DNA of 64,000 nt from Lunularia cruciata (taxonomy: Eukaryota; Streptophyta; Marchantiopsida; Lunulariales; Lunulariaceae): contig OX419762.1 of NCBI GenBank assembly GCA_948567375.1, positions 7,384,001 through 7,448,000 of the forward strand, given 5' to 3'. Under the pieces are notes generated by a model that searched no databases, had not been told where the DNA came from, and saw only the letters and a program-made list of their open reading frames with translations. Below, in pieces: positions 22,450-35,655 of this stretch. Position 1 is the stretch's first letter. Each line of letters starts with the position of its first letter. Both the position numbers and the translations under genes were made by a program.

Positions 22450-25400
22450 CTTACCCTAACATTCAATTAAATTATTTCATTCAAAGTCATTATCTACTGT
22501 GTTCAAATTATTTTAAGTGGATATTACATGAGAAAATTTTGATTAGTTAATCACTAAAATAAAAAATCTGACAAAAAATAACAAATTTAAACATCATCTA
22601 ACTTTCAAAATTATTTTCAATAAATATACAATTCCTTCCTACATAAAATATAATTCAACTTTTATATGTAGAATAGTAAATTAAAAATAAATAAATAGAA
22701 TTAATGAATAAATTATATTTCTTAAATCCTAAATTTCTTATTCATATAAATTTTTTTGGAATCTAAAGAAAAGAAGATTTCATCCTATACAATGCTAAGG
22801 GCTAGACAAATAGTTAACGCTAAGGGAACTTATCTTGATGAAATGCAGGTAATATGCAATCAGTCTGCGGATTACGGATGTCTTGAGACATGCACCTTTG
22901 AAATAAAAAGAAAATATGAGTATATCTTAATATATATCATATGTGAAGTTGTATTTTAAATCTCCATTTTCTAAATTATTTCCATAGAATCTGATATGTT
23001 GATTAACAAACCTATTGAAAATATCTATGATAAATTTTTTATCAGTCAAATATTTAAAACTATAATCTAAGTTGTATATAGTTATATATTTAAGTTTTAA
23101 AATTTATTGAAGAAAATAGAGCTTTAAACATTGGGCCATGTAATGTAGAATGCAACCAAAATTAGTATCTTATTTAATTTTGAGATAATAATTGTTCAAT
23201 TTCTTGTATACCTTAAGGCTCCAAGCCCAATAAAAAGAGTATTAATTATAAGAGAATTCCACAATATGACCCTGTTTCTACTGGTATTTCACAATGTGAT
23301 CGTGTTAACGCGTATTCCACTGAGTGACCCTGTTTCGAATAAAGTAATAGTCTACCCGTGAACAAGAGTCCGCCCGAGTCGAAAATGAAATTGCCTCAGC
23401 TACTTTGCTCGTGCGTTCATAGATTCTACTTTGCGTGTAACATTCTCATATGTTGACCAAATGCTTTTAGTGGAACAATTCGCAGTCATACCCTACACGA
23501 TCCCATAAACTTAGTGTTTATTACTCTGTAAACGAACCATAGCCAAACAAAAATTCACTACATCTTACATCTGTAATGAAAGAGCACTTAGAGGCATATG
23601 TGGGAGGATTTTACTTTGATATGAAGCGTTTAATATGTATTTTGGAACTTCACTTCCACCGAGTATAAAATACTGCGACATCTCATTGAAGATCTGAAGC
23701 CAGTCGCTATAGACGGACCATCTCAAGGTGATAAGATGGCCTTTTGATTTCAAAATCCTTTAACTTTGGTTAATATGCATGAGACATCAAACGGAAAGTG
23801 ATTAAAAGCAATTTCATAAGAACCGTTTGTTCATAACGGTTGAGATGCACAAAATTTACATGAAACTTTTGCTATCATAGAGGTAGGCATGTATGTTGGG
23901 ATATCCCGTTTTGACACAAAGGGGGTTTCAGAAATAGGTGTAAGAAGTTTTGTATATTTTCGTACAGATTTTTCCGAAGCGTTTACTAAAATGGTATGGG
24001 GTGCGGGGTAGAAGAAGAGGACCCACTACGGACTTTCATCCATGTTTCTTATTATTAGCAAACTCCATAACAAATAGTTTGTAGGAAATAAAGGATATGG
24101 AGTTTTCGGATGGCACACTGTAAAGCACTGATTACAATTTAGAGTCAATAAAATGTCTGGTTTAGGGTGAATCTGGTTGCTGCCTATTGCCGTCCGGTGT
24201 AATGTGTTAATTTAGGAGGCCGTAGCTGCCTATAGCTGCCCGATGGTCCTGTTGGCATCCATAGCCGCTCGAGGCACCCATTGGTTCTGCATCCAAATGT
24301 GAGCTTGGATTGTAATCAAGTACTTGATCTCCTATTGCTAAATTTTTGTTTCCCTTTTGGAGTAAATTCCTCAACCTTCAATCGATTTCTTGGTTGTTGT
24401 AGGGCAACGCAGATCATTTTCCATAACTCATGCTATCTCCCTTGCCACACTAATCTATGGAAATGAAGAACCACACAAATGAAAAACTACAAAACACACT
24501 ATTTTAGTTTACTAATATGAGCATTTGCACACAAACAATGAATTTGAATTAAAATAGTTGAGAGCTGCATTTTGGATCCACCAAAATTTTTCATAAATCC
24601 CATTCTAAGAATCACCCACCAAAAAAAATGGGAACCCTCTCAAGAAGTCACATCACCTCTTCTGACAATCATTTATTTCAATACAACAATTCTAAACATC
24701 CATAATATAGCAATTAATTGTTATAAACGAACGCAACTTGCACTAGATACACCATAACAAAATTTACGAGATGTTCACTATTAGCACATCATCTCTTTAC
24801 AAAGTTCACTAAACATAATTAAGAAGTTTGTTATTTATCCCATCAACATCCATCAAAACTAGATTTGAAACCCCCTAGTCTTTTGTTCAAGAGTTACTCT
24901 TTGCGAGAAGATTTTGATTCTGGTTTTGGGTGACTTGCGGGCAGAGACTCATTCCATGTCAGGATAAAATAGGATCATATGGTGAAATAAATGTAAACAA
25001 GCTCATGTTGGGAAATACTGATAGAAACAAAATTATATTGTGAAATTGCTCCAATTATAAAGGCACTTACAACTCTATTTTATATATAAAATTATTTTGG
25101 GTACCCATGCTATAGGAGTTTCAAGAATCCATTGTTCATCTCCCATTAATCTTGTAAAAGAATTAATGGGTGGTCAAGGAATTTTTTATAGGAGGAAAGC
25201 ACCTGTGTACTTTGGAATTTTTTGGTAGATCTCCCATTGTTGTAAAATTTTGATGATAATTCTAAACCCTACCCAATCAAATTTTATGGTAGTGTAGGTG
25301 CACAAGATGTTCCCATATTAATAATAATAAGACAATACTTATTAGAGTGAAAAATTAATCAATGATTAAAAATAAAATTATTGAAAATTGAAAGAAAATA

Positions 25401-27390
25401 GTGCCAATCCAAGATACCACCAAATATACCTCAGCCCTATCAAATTATTTTCAAAACTGCCAACTTGAACAAGAAGACTGGTTTGTGCTTTGCCATTTGA
25501 ACAAGAGGAATCAAACTTTGACACTTGGAGAATAGATTTGAGTTTTTCTATTGAAACAGAGTGTGTTTGAGCTTTGCCATCCATGCTTTGAACAAGAATA
25601 GTAGAGCTTTGTCAACTAAATGAAGAGTATGTTGATCTGCCCTTGAAACTTATGCATGTGTTATTGCTCTTGATTCTAGAGAGATACTTATGCATGTGTC
25701 TGATAGCAGAAGAGAAATATAGGGATTAGAAATTGAACACTAAAAGAAGATGGCCATCAAATTGTGAAAAAAAGTAGTGTAATTTCTTTTTGCAAGGATG
25801 TGAAAAGACAACATGAGAAGAGAAAGGAGAAATTTCATGAGAGAATAAAAAATGAGTGAGATTGCTTTGTGCCCCCCATAGGAAAGATATGATAGAGGAG
25901 AATAGAAAAAGAGAACTTTCATGAGAGAATGGAAAAATTGAGAGAAGACAAAGGGGATAAAGAGAGAGAATAAATTTGAATTTCACCCCATAGAGATTTG
26001 CATGCCGTTAGAGGGAATAGTGAGAAGGAAAACATTTTGAAAACCATTTTCGTAAACATTTTTAAGCCCTAAGGTGTAGGGTGAGACTTTTAGAGGTGTT
26101 CCATGGATGTTGCTTTTGTTGCCCCTTGGTGTCCCGACCATCCTTGTACAACATGCCTTGTATAAGCAATAGCCTAGAGTTGACAAACAAAAAAAGAAAT
26201 GTATGCAATTGCAAGTGGTAGTATGGCAAGGTGAATTGTCCATAGAACAAGGTGAGTCAAATATGGAGTTGGACATGGGCAACAATGGATTATGGGAAGA
26301 GGATACAAAGAAGGGAGAATGGGATGAAGTTGATTCCTTGGGAGGTGTTGGTGAATGTTTATTAAGGTGGTATGCACTTGTGTACTCTACACAATTTCTG
26401 TTAGATTGACAGCCCGTGGAATGGGTTGAGATTGTCTCTCAATTGTTCATAAATTTAGATATATTGCAATTGAAACAATTGACGAGGATGGATGTGCAGT
26501 CCTTTTATACTTTGTTAGAGCTTATCAAAGACCACAAGGTGTTTCAAGAAATAAAGTACTTCCTATTTTGATTCAACTTGCAATTGCATTGGATAGATGT
26601 GGTCATAATAGGAATGTAGCTTGTATTGCAAGCAAACAAATTTGTGGGGTGTCTATTTGGAATCCATTACAAAATTCACTAAGAGAGAGTTATCATAGCA
26701 ATCTTATCTAATATGGTTTGGGAGATGACATGGCTAGGCACCAAGGAGAGTGAGAATTTCAAAATTTTTGCCTTGAAAGGATTCCTTGGGTATGTTGGAC
26801 TAGTGAATATGACATTGTTCTCTTTAGCACAACGTCCTAATATCAACAAAGAAATTTATTTCAGCAAGAAGAGGTCTTATTCTATCAATGGACAAGTAAT
26901 ATGCAATGACATGAGATGAATTATTCATTTCATTGATGGCAAGTTTTTGTTTCAAAAAATAACTTATAATGTTTTTGCTTCAAAATGCATCTTATTTTAT
27001 CATTTTTGATTTGGTGGAACTTGGTTATTGTTCTTGTTTCAAAAAAGCATCTTATTTTGAATTTGGAACTTGGTGGTGAGTTTTGTTTCAAAAAGCACTT
27101 GTCTTGACATGTTATTTCAAATTTGGATATCTGGTGTTTATATAAGAATGCTTGAGTCTTGCCATGATATGACATGCTTAAGGAAATCTCCACTTTGGAG
27201 AGATATGAATCATCAAGGAGCTAATGATTCATTTGATCATCAATAATATCTCTTAGGTGATTTGATCTATACTCCCATGAGCCATCTAGTGCCTTCATTT
27301 AAATTGTAACACTCAAAGGATAGAATAGATTTCAATAAATGTGTAGCTGTGATTCAAATAGTAAATGAGTGTTGTAAATTAGTGTTCTAA
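22450..27390. other. AT-rich intergenic region, no gene supported
   Basis: Nearly five kilobases of AT-rich sequence without a convincing coding region. A less AT-rich island at about 23,260-24,300 contains two near copies of a short 'gaccctgtttc' phrase (23,268 and 23,327) but no gene. Open frames at 22,756-22,959, 26,203-26,409 and 26,713-26,919 are short and lack motifs. Confidence 0.45.
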
Positions 27391-27396
27391 AGAGCT

Positions 27397-27644
27397 GATG
27401 GTACTCATTATTACAGTTAAGGATACAACTAAAAATTAATCATGAAGGAAATCAATATCTACTACAATAGATCAATACTTGTATTATTTTACATAATTTC
27501 CTTATTAATAGACAAGATATGATGGTACTCATTATGATAGTTAAGAATACAACTAAAAAGTAATCATGAAGGAAATAGATATCTACTACAATGAATCAAT
27601 ACTTGTATTATTTTACAAAATCCCTTATAAATATACACGATATG
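27397..27644. repeat. Tandem duplication, unit 124 bp
   Basis: Both units start gatggtactcattat and contain aatcatgaaggaaat, atctactacaat and caatacttgtattatttt in the same order. Unit 1 is 27,397-27,520 and unit 2 is 27,521-27,644, with only scattered differences. Confidence 0.85.
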
Positions 27645-27778
27645 TGGGAGGAAGGTGAGTTTACCAAAGAAGAAACAAAGGAGGTACATGAAATGCCTCC
27701 TATCATTAGTTGAGCTAGCCAAAGTAAGGAAGAGAGAACGGAAGCAATGATAAATACATGTTTAGCTTTCAGGAGACT

Positions 27779-27907
27779 TGGAGGTTTTTGGACTATGGAT
27801 AGCTATAGAAATTGTAACACATTGTGGATTAATAAGGTTTTGGCTTGGAGGTTTTTTGAACTCTAGATAGTCATAAAAATTGTAACACATTGTGGATTAA
27901 TAAAGTT
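27779..27907. repeat. Tandem duplication, unit about 65 bp
   Basis: ttggaggttttt, then tagatag-like and aaattgtaacacattgtggattaataaggtt, appears twice in succession (about 27,779-27,842 and 27,845-27,907). Confidence 0.8.
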
Positions 27908-28294
27908 GTAGATTTATAAAGGTATGGTACCACTAATCTATTGCACATTGAAGTGTGTCACATGAGATCAATGATTGGTGGTGAGTGGAAAGGTACTTGG
28001 TACTAAAAAGGTAAAGAGTAATAGTTCAAAATGAAGGTAAAGAGTCATTGTTCAAAGCTACTCCTCTATATTTCTTGCAATATCCCTTATATTTAATTAT
28101 GTGGTCCTAAATTCCCTATTTTGTAATCCCTTGTTGTTTCCTTTAATGAATTAGTGATTTATTTGAAAGTGTGCGTTATATGGATTTGGAAACCTAGATC
28201 TCTTTAGGGAATTACACACATTAGCATCATTTCTTGAGCTTTTTTGGGTAGAGAGAAATTTAGAAGGAGGGATTTTCAATATATTTAAGAGGGC

Positions 28295-28640
28295 TTAGAG
28301 AGTGACATTGAGAGGTTTGAGATAAGATACAAAAAGGATTGAGGCTTGAGAGAGCATGGTTTTGGGTTTCAAAGAAGGTGACAAGAGGAAAGCAAGCCAA
28401 GGATAGAGGTTACAAAAGGAGAGAACAATGTTTCGGACAGATTTTTGGTTTTGGGAGGAGAAAGCAAGGATTTGGGTTGGAAAGAAGGTGACAAAAGAAA
28501 GCAAGCCAATGCAAGCCAAGGAGAGAGGTATATGAAGGAGAAAAGAGAGAGGTTTGGAAAGAGAAAGAGAGAGTCTTCAAAAGGAGAAAGCACAAAGCAG
28601 TGTTTTGGGCAGATTTTAGTTCTTTCAGATTTCATTGCAT
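28295..28640. repeat. Purine-rich degenerate tandem repeat
   Basis: The phrase aaagaaggtgacaa(g/a)aggaaagcaagcca occurs at about 28,370 and 28,480. caatgtttcggacagattttt (28,427) has a partner, cagtgttttgggcagatttt (28,598). Together they indicate a diverged duplication of 110-170 bp. The plus strand is strongly purine-rich. Confidence 0.6.
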
Positions 28641-28904
28641 ATGGAGATGGTAGTTGTGTATGAGATATGGTGGAATGGTTAATGGGAAGGTAGATTGGAA
28701 ACTCTGGTTCAATGGCCAATAAGATAACCTCCATCAAGTAGGCATGGATTGATTAGACTCAAATTCATCATTTTGTAGATTTAATTTGGGAATCAGATTT
28801 GGATTTTCTAGGACTCAAACTATCCTTACCCCATGTAAGTACTCATTCTTCTATTCTCAAATTTCCACCTATATTGTTATATGGTTCTGGAGTGCTTCTA
28901 TTAT

Positions 28905-29325
28905 TTCATGAAACCCAACATGGCCACTAAACCCTCCCAAAACTTGCCACTTACCCCTCTTGAAACCCAAAATCCCTATCAATACCCAACTAAAAGCCCA
29001 AAACCCAAGATGAAAGCTCAACAATATCCTTGAACCAGTCCAAACTTCAAAGAATTTTTGCAAAACCCCAAATCCTGATATAGATTTGACACAATGTTTA
29101 GAAACCTTTCCAAACCTTGTGAAACCCAAGAAAAACCTTAGATTAGTATGAAAAAAACCTACCAAATCCTTTGAAACCCTATCAAAACTCAAAAACAGGT
29201 CCAAAACCTGCAAAACACACAAAACTCTAACAAAAATCCAAAAACCCAAATAACACTTCCAAAACCCAATCAAAACCCAAAACCCTAGCAAAATCTATGA
29301 AATTCATGCAAAACCCCTAAACTCA
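28905..29325. repeat. AAACCC-rich, strand-asymmetric low-complexity tract
   Basis: Over about 400 bases the plus strand repeats short A/C words (aaaacccaa, aaaccct, gaaaccc) with very few G. It resembles an imperfect microsatellite. It is not a true telomere repeat, because regular ccctaaa units are missing. Confidence 0.6.
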
Positions 29326-29369
29326 AGAAGGTTTGTTCATTTGTTCTAACTTGCTAATTTGGTCAGGCC

Positions 29370-31390
29370 ATGTCATTCAGATCACTTTGTGCATTCATTT
29401 GCTCTACCATGCATATTCTATCATGCATTGAGTTTGTGATGACTTGGGATGGTATAACACATGCAAGTATTTTGAGTGGTAGACCCTTCACCTTGATTGT
29501 TAATATGATTAGAGCCACATTTGCATTACCACTTGGGTCAGGTAGAAGGAGGTCGGTCCCCTATTCTTTAGTGTAGGATTGGATTCCAGTCCATTATCAC
29601 ACTGAGAAGAGATACTTGGCATGATAATGCATTTATCGTGCATGGAGGCCATTTTTCAAGATGAGTGCAACTTTGCTTATCTCTACATGCCAGGCCAAAG
29701 GTGGTGCATGGATATCTTGCCCTTATGGTGAAGTGGAAGTTAGAGAGGACCAATGTACACTTGCATCAAGTAGGGGAGGACTATGACTGGGCAAAACTCA
29801 TGCTCCAAGCTTTGGAGAGGTCTCCCTTGGAAGAGATTCCTTCTTCTTCATTTATCATCAGAGAGGAGACAACAATAAGGAGAGAGAGTATGGGAAAGTG
29901 AGCATGAGCCCATGTTTACGGAGATTGATGTACTTGATAAAGAGAGCGGGTTAGAGGAGAGCCTTGGTGAGCCCATTTTGGTGGGATATGATGTACCAAA
30001 TGGAGTGGATGTTACATTGACACCTAAAGAGAAGTTATATGTTCACAAAGAGTATTCCTCCTAGTTTCCTACTATCTATTGTACTAGAGGGTTGAGGAGA
30101 GTGGTATAGATTTGATTATGAAAGATACGGCTAGAGTGGTGGACTCTAGTGAGAGAGCATTTGGCAAGGGATTTGGAAGAGAAAGAGAGAGAGAGAGAGC
30201 CCTTGTGGCAAGGGAGTCTGCACTTGTGGAGAAATAGTGCACTTTGGGTGAAAAAGGGGAGAGAGAGAGATTCTTTAGCATGAGAAAACATGTCTTTTTA
30301 GACTTGGAGGGGAGAAGGAGAGAGTTGGAAAAGAGAGATCAAGAGTAGACCATGAGGGAGGTTTATATTTGACTCTATTGAGAGATAGGAGAGAGATGGT
30401 TTGATGAGGAAATTTGATGAGCTTAAGGTAGGGAGATATATGGTGGATAAGGTTTATAGGTTGTAAATATGGAACTATTGTTATGAGCTTGAACTCTCCA
30501 TGGGAGAGTTGAAGAGTATCCAAGCTGAGTTAGAGAGATCTTAGGTTAGTTGGTGGAAGTAAGGATATCCTTGGAGGGGGCTTATGAGGATGTAAGGGCT
30601 TTTTTTGAGAGTACATTATGACAATCACTAGGAGCGTTTGCTATGTATGAGGGGACTCAAATAGAGAGGATTGACATGATAAGTGAGGGGACTCAAATAG
30701 ATGGAATTAACGATGGGTTTGAGATGAGATCAATAGAGATGTAGATAGAGCCTTACTTGCATGGATTTCCTAGAGGTGAGCAATGTGTGATGACATCAAA
30801 TATAAACATCATAGCTTGGAGACCTCTCCTTTCAGATGATGTTGCACCTCAGCCTACTTTGTGTCAATTTCCCAAGAGATTGAGAGGTTAGAGGAGAGGA
30901 GAGAGACACTCACATGTGAGGTTATGTTGTGATACTGTACGAGTGAGACAAGGGAGTTTATTCCTTGCTTGGTTTATGCTCATGATAGGCAGAAGAAGAT
31001 TATAGTATTGGATATTGGATGTTAGTAGATATCATGTAGGATAGTAGTAGTCTATCAGGCCAGTGGTCTAGGTTGGTGAAGAAGAATAGATTAGTCCCAT
31101 ATAAAGTGAGGAGTACTTTTAGATATGTCCAACATCTTGGAGTTAGCAAGTTCATGGAGTATTGTGTGGAGAATTTTGAGGTACTCATTTGGAATGAGAG
31201 CATGAGATGGGATTTCAAGCATCTATTGAGATACATGTGGAGCCATGGTTTCTTACCCAATTGTATACACATGGTACATGCCACATGGGAGTGTTTGATG
31301 ATATGGATGGGTATTGGGATTGCTCTTGAGATTATATTGTTAGACCTTTTAGTGCATTTACTACTATGGGTTTGGCTTTGCACAATATAT
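29370..31390 (+). pseudogene. Decayed coding relic, family not recognised
   Basis: Several plus-strand blocks read like protein but are separated by stops and shifts: 29,370-29,576 (ends ALPLGSGRRRSVPYSLV), 29,665-29,901, about 30,150-30,350 (Arg/Glu-rich, coiled-coil-like) and 31,073-31,393 (VRSTFRYVQHLGVSKFMEYC). No zinc knuckle, YxDD, DDE or protease motif is visible. It may be an old retroelement gag-like or host-derived region. A short direct repeat of ggggactcaaatag sits at 30,652 and 30,688. Confidence 0.35.
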
Positions 31391-31902
31391 TGATAGTGGA
31401 TAGTGGATAGTGACTTCTTACCTTATTCTATGAACCATCCACATGGTGCTATACATCCTCCATTATTTACTCTCTCTTTCATATTGGAGTAGCATATTCA
31501 CATCTATCATATATGACCCTTGATAGCTCCTCTAGATGGATTTAGAGGACATATATGATCTACTATTGGGTTTCTCATGCACAAGTGGAATTTGGGTCAT
31601 CTATTGGAGTATAGTCTAGATCCCTACAATGGACTAGCCTTGGCTTTTCAAGACCCTCCTATGCATGATGGCAAGTGGGATCTTCTTTGGAGATACAACA
31701 AGATTTGATTCCTAGACTTATCATCAAATGCATGGATACAGCTTTAGAGTGTATCAGATTAGAGCACCTTAGAGAGATAGAGGATGTAAAGCTAGAGGTT
31801 CCATGTTAGATGCCCATGTTTAGTGACACTTCCCTTGATAGGCCATTTCCCTCCTTCCGAGTGGCAGCTTCTTAGTCCTAGTGGTGTGCATAGTATACCA
31901 TG

Positions 31903-31926
31903 ATATATATATATATATATATATAT
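31903..31926. repeat. (AT)n microsatellite
   Basis: Twelve AT units in a row. Confidence 0.95.
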
Positions 31927-32246
31927 GCTATGTGAGTTGTGAATATGGATTCTAAATGCTCTTTTCTATGTGAGTTGTTAATATGGACCCATGACTTTTT
32001 TGTTATGTTATAACTTGTCCTAGTACTATATGATTCCTTTGGAATTTGGGCATAAACCCATAATCTCCTCCACACATGTCACTTAATACTCTAAACTTCA
32101 TGTCACCCAAAATCTCTTCCACGCATGTCATACAATCCACAACACCAAAACTAAAAATGTACTTTTCATCATCTAACCAAAGAAACACACATGAATCCTT
32201 CTTGAATCCTAAGTTCCAAGCAAAAATTGCACAAGCACTAGTGAGT

Positions 32247-32267
32247 CCCCCCCCCCCCCCCCCCCCC
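32247..32267. repeat. C21 homopolymer
   Basis: Twenty-one consecutive C on the plus strand, flanked by gtgagt and aaaccc. The exact length may be a sequencing or assembly uncertainty. Confidence 0.9.
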
Positions 32268-34830
32268 AAACCCAATTCACTTGTCTGGTTTGTAGCACAA
32301 CCTACACAAAACTACAACCAAACCATGTTTCCTTTCCAAAATCAAATAACACTAGAGAAAAACTAGCACAAAACCTAACTCCTTTTGGCTATACCCAAGC
32401 AAAGCTGCATAGAATCTCTATTTTGGGTGCAATGTTGCAAGATCATGGAAAAAACTAATTTTGGGGATACTTTTGCAAAATGCAAGCAAAATCCAACATT
32501 TAGGAAGTTTTGGAAAAATCCAAATAAGACCCAAGAAAAGCACAACTTTTAAGCATAGCACTCATAGGTTCCTAAGCATGTCAAAAGTGGAACAAGTCCA
32601 TAACAAGTCCTGATAAATCAAAACTTTATGCATGAGAGATAAGACATACACAAGAATAAAAACACAATCCAAGATCTGTAACAAATAAGTTCAAAACCAA
32701 AAACCAAACCAAATACACACAAGAACGAGATCCATAACACAAGTGGAGCCGTCACAAGCTTTAAAGTGAACATAGTGTAAATCAAGCATACTTTATATAA
32801 TCAAAACTTAGTAAGGAAACTAAATGAAGCTTGCTCAATACACAATAATGAACTCCATGCAGTAAGTATACTATATATATACATACATAGATATAAATGA
32901 TGAAATCTTGAATAAAAAGGATGGGGGTAGCATTTTGTGGAGTGTAACCACTCCGCCACAGAGATGAAGAATCTCTCCAACGATCACTCCACTACTAGCC
33001 ATTTGGGCTAAGGCATTGCACTATCATTCCTCAAAATTGTCAATTGAGGTACTATCTTGGTTGAGATCTAGTGAATTCTTTGGTATACTCTTTGGAGGAG
33101 GCACAATACTCATTAACTTTTGATCTCATTGGGTGTTTTCCCTACCTTTGCTCATTCTAAAATCAAAGAATGAAATCTGTTGGATTTGGATGTCCTCTCT
33201 TTAATCATTTTTCCTCTAATTTGGAAAATAAAGTTCTCTATTTAATTCTCTTCTTCTTTAAGTTGGAAAATAATACTAATTTTTCTACTTCATCTTTAAG
33301 GTGCAATTTCTCCATCTTAACTACCTTTTGAGCTTCAATTCCTACCAATTTGCACCTCTCACGAGCTTCAATTGAATCACTTCTTAACTTGGTTATATTA
33401 GAAAGATCCTATGCAAAAGCCAACACCGTCATAGAGGAAGGTGGCTTTGAAGCTTGTGTCTTTGTTCCCATTGAAGAAGAAAGTGTCTGTCCTTGAGTTA
33501 CCTTTCTTCATGAACACAATACATGATCACGGTCTCAATCCATATCACCCTCATGGGCTCCCCCATGGCCTGCTTCCATTGGAGGTGGGTTCAAAGTTTA
33601 GCTTCAAAGTCCTTAGCTTCAAAGTTGGATGGACAAAGAAAGTATTCACTGTTTGACTTTGATCGACCCTCATCCTCTTGCAACTACATGGGATACTCCT
33701 CAAATCCCTAAGACAATGGTGCATTAGGAAATGACTCTTGGGTAATAAGAACCAAAAAGCACTTTGTGCTAGGACCACAAAACCCATATGATAGTGTTTC
33801 ATCCATACAATCCTCCATAGGGAGTTCAAATGTAATTTGACATCACATTTCCTCCTCTATAACCATATCAAAATATTCATTTTGAACTCCTAACAAGACA
33901 AGGGTGGGAGAAGGAGGTAGAAAGGTTACCTCTAAAACCAAGAAGAAGATACATTCTTGCATAATGTGCACATTGATGATTTAATTTATCATCAATAGTC
34001 TTCCATCTTCATCTCAATCTCAATTCTTTCTTAATGAGTCCTTTGCCATTGCATTTATCCTTCCAAGTTCAAGCAGATTTATAAGAAACCATGTATTGAG
34101 CACATTTCTTTTGCAATCTATCTCCTATCATAACCTTTGGAAACCCTTCATAACCCTTCATGAACTTCACAAGATAGGTGACCATGTAACTGAATGTTGT
34201 GTTCTTCTGGACAGGTTTCTTGCAATTGCCCCCATTAATTTGCTTGAAATGATATGGATCCTCTAGATAATCCAATATTTGACTATAGTGATGAGATATC
34301 ATTCTGAATCTATCATCCTTTCCCCTCTTGATTTCATTGCAGCTGCTTTCAATTTCACCCCCTGAATATGGATCTGAAGAAACCATGTTAAGAAGATCTT
34401 GAAATTTGAATACAATAGAAGAATGCATGGCAATACTTGATTTTATTAGAAAATGGGTAGGATCTAGTGTAAAACTATTGAATTTAAATCTATTGGATTG
34501 GAAACAGCAAATGGAGATGCAATGCTAGACAATGCATGATCTAGAGTAGAACGAACAGGATAGGAACTCACTAATGGAAAAAGAACTTCCATTTCAAAAG
34601 ATGGAGTGCACTCTATGTCTACCATCATGTTTGATTTCTCTCTTCATGCGAGAATGGTGTACTTATTTCCTCTCTCCACTCCCCAAAATGATTAACAACC
34701 CATAGTCAAGTCTTGCCACTTAGTGACCAGATTAATTTTTTAATTGCACATGTCCATTTCTAACACCTTTCCATGAACTAACTGAAAGAGACAAAATCAC
34801 ATTTCTTCATTAACCATCTCCCCTCGGCCA
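32268..34830. other. Intergenic region with one unrecognised minus-strand ORF
   Basis: Mostly AT-rich and without a supported gene. The longest frame (34,069-34,428, minus, 119 codons, from an ATG) includes FRMISHHYSQILDYLEDPYHF and a basic C-terminus. I recognise no domain. The minus strand at about 33,290-33,400 could encode a Lys/Glu-rich coiled-coil-like piece. These may be relics of one old mobile element. Confidence 0.3.
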
Positions 34831-34910
34831 AAGAAGCAATCATTGGGATTTGAGATTTGGAGTGAGTTTGAAGAAGCAATCATTGGGATTTGAGATTTGG
34901 AGGGAGTTTG
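34831..34910. repeat. 40-bp tandem repeat, two full units
   Basis: aagaagcaatcattgggatt tgagatttgg ag(t/g)gagtttg is present twice with one difference, and a partial third unit (aagaaacaag) follows. Confidence 0.95.
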
Positions 34911-35520
34911 AAGAAACAAGAGGTGGAGGGAGTGCATAAAAAATCTGCTCATTTGTATATTTGTAAGCGAGTGAGTATATTCGAATTAGAGTAAAGAGAG
35001 GTTGCCATTCAAATTCTACCCCGAGCCAATCCCAATTGCCACATTGTTTTTGCGTATGAAGCGGGTTGTACTCTTCCACCATATCTAATTATATTTATTA
35101 CCTGATCTTTTTGCCAAATGCTTCTTGATTCTTTGCACCATAAACATGAAGATTATCCGGCTAAGGCTAGGGAGAAACTGAAACGAGTCGTAAAGTTAAA
35201 AAAGACCTGTAAAACATATTCCGGACCTCTCATGATTGAGACAAAATATTTCCACGAGTTGAGCCTGAAAGTTTTACGGGACGCCACTTGCTCCCGTAGA
35301 AATCCCGGAGATAACATTTTTGAAACCCCCTAATGCATGGGCTAGCGTGACTTTTGAATCTGGACGAAAAGGCACCCGCGTATACCTTTTGAATCTTGAG
35401 GGTTTAGTCCACAAATAATTTAAATATGATATTATAGCATTTAATATTTCGTAAATAAGAATATTTTATATTTAATGTGTTGCAATTTCTTGTTTAATCT
35501 AATAGCTTTAAGACGAATTG

Positions 35521-35655
35521 GTGAACCTGGTTTAACTTTAACCTGGTAGAGCGCCGCCCTTTGCCTCGCAATTGGGTCGTTGCGCTTACGGGTACCGCCC
35601 CGGTGGGCTCCCTTAACCAGGCCACTGCGTATAAGTCGCCGGCTCTATTACAATC
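35521..35655 (+). ncRNA. tRNA-like segment, possible SINE
   Basis: A GC-rich island of about 120 bases stands out in AT-rich surroundings. It contains a good pol III A box (tggtagagcgcc, 35,544-35,555) and a weak B-box-like block (ggtaccgcccc, 35,591-35,601) at near tRNA spacing. The ends hold cctggtttaa/ttaacctggt and ttaaccagg, which can pair. It does not fold as a standard tRNA by eye and has no clear A-rich tail. A tRNA-derived SINE or diverged tRNA pseudogene are the likely readings. Confidence 0.35.

Noticed and set aside
28905-29325. Interstitial telomere array
   Set aside because: Regular ccctaaa units are missing; only loose A/C-rich words are present.
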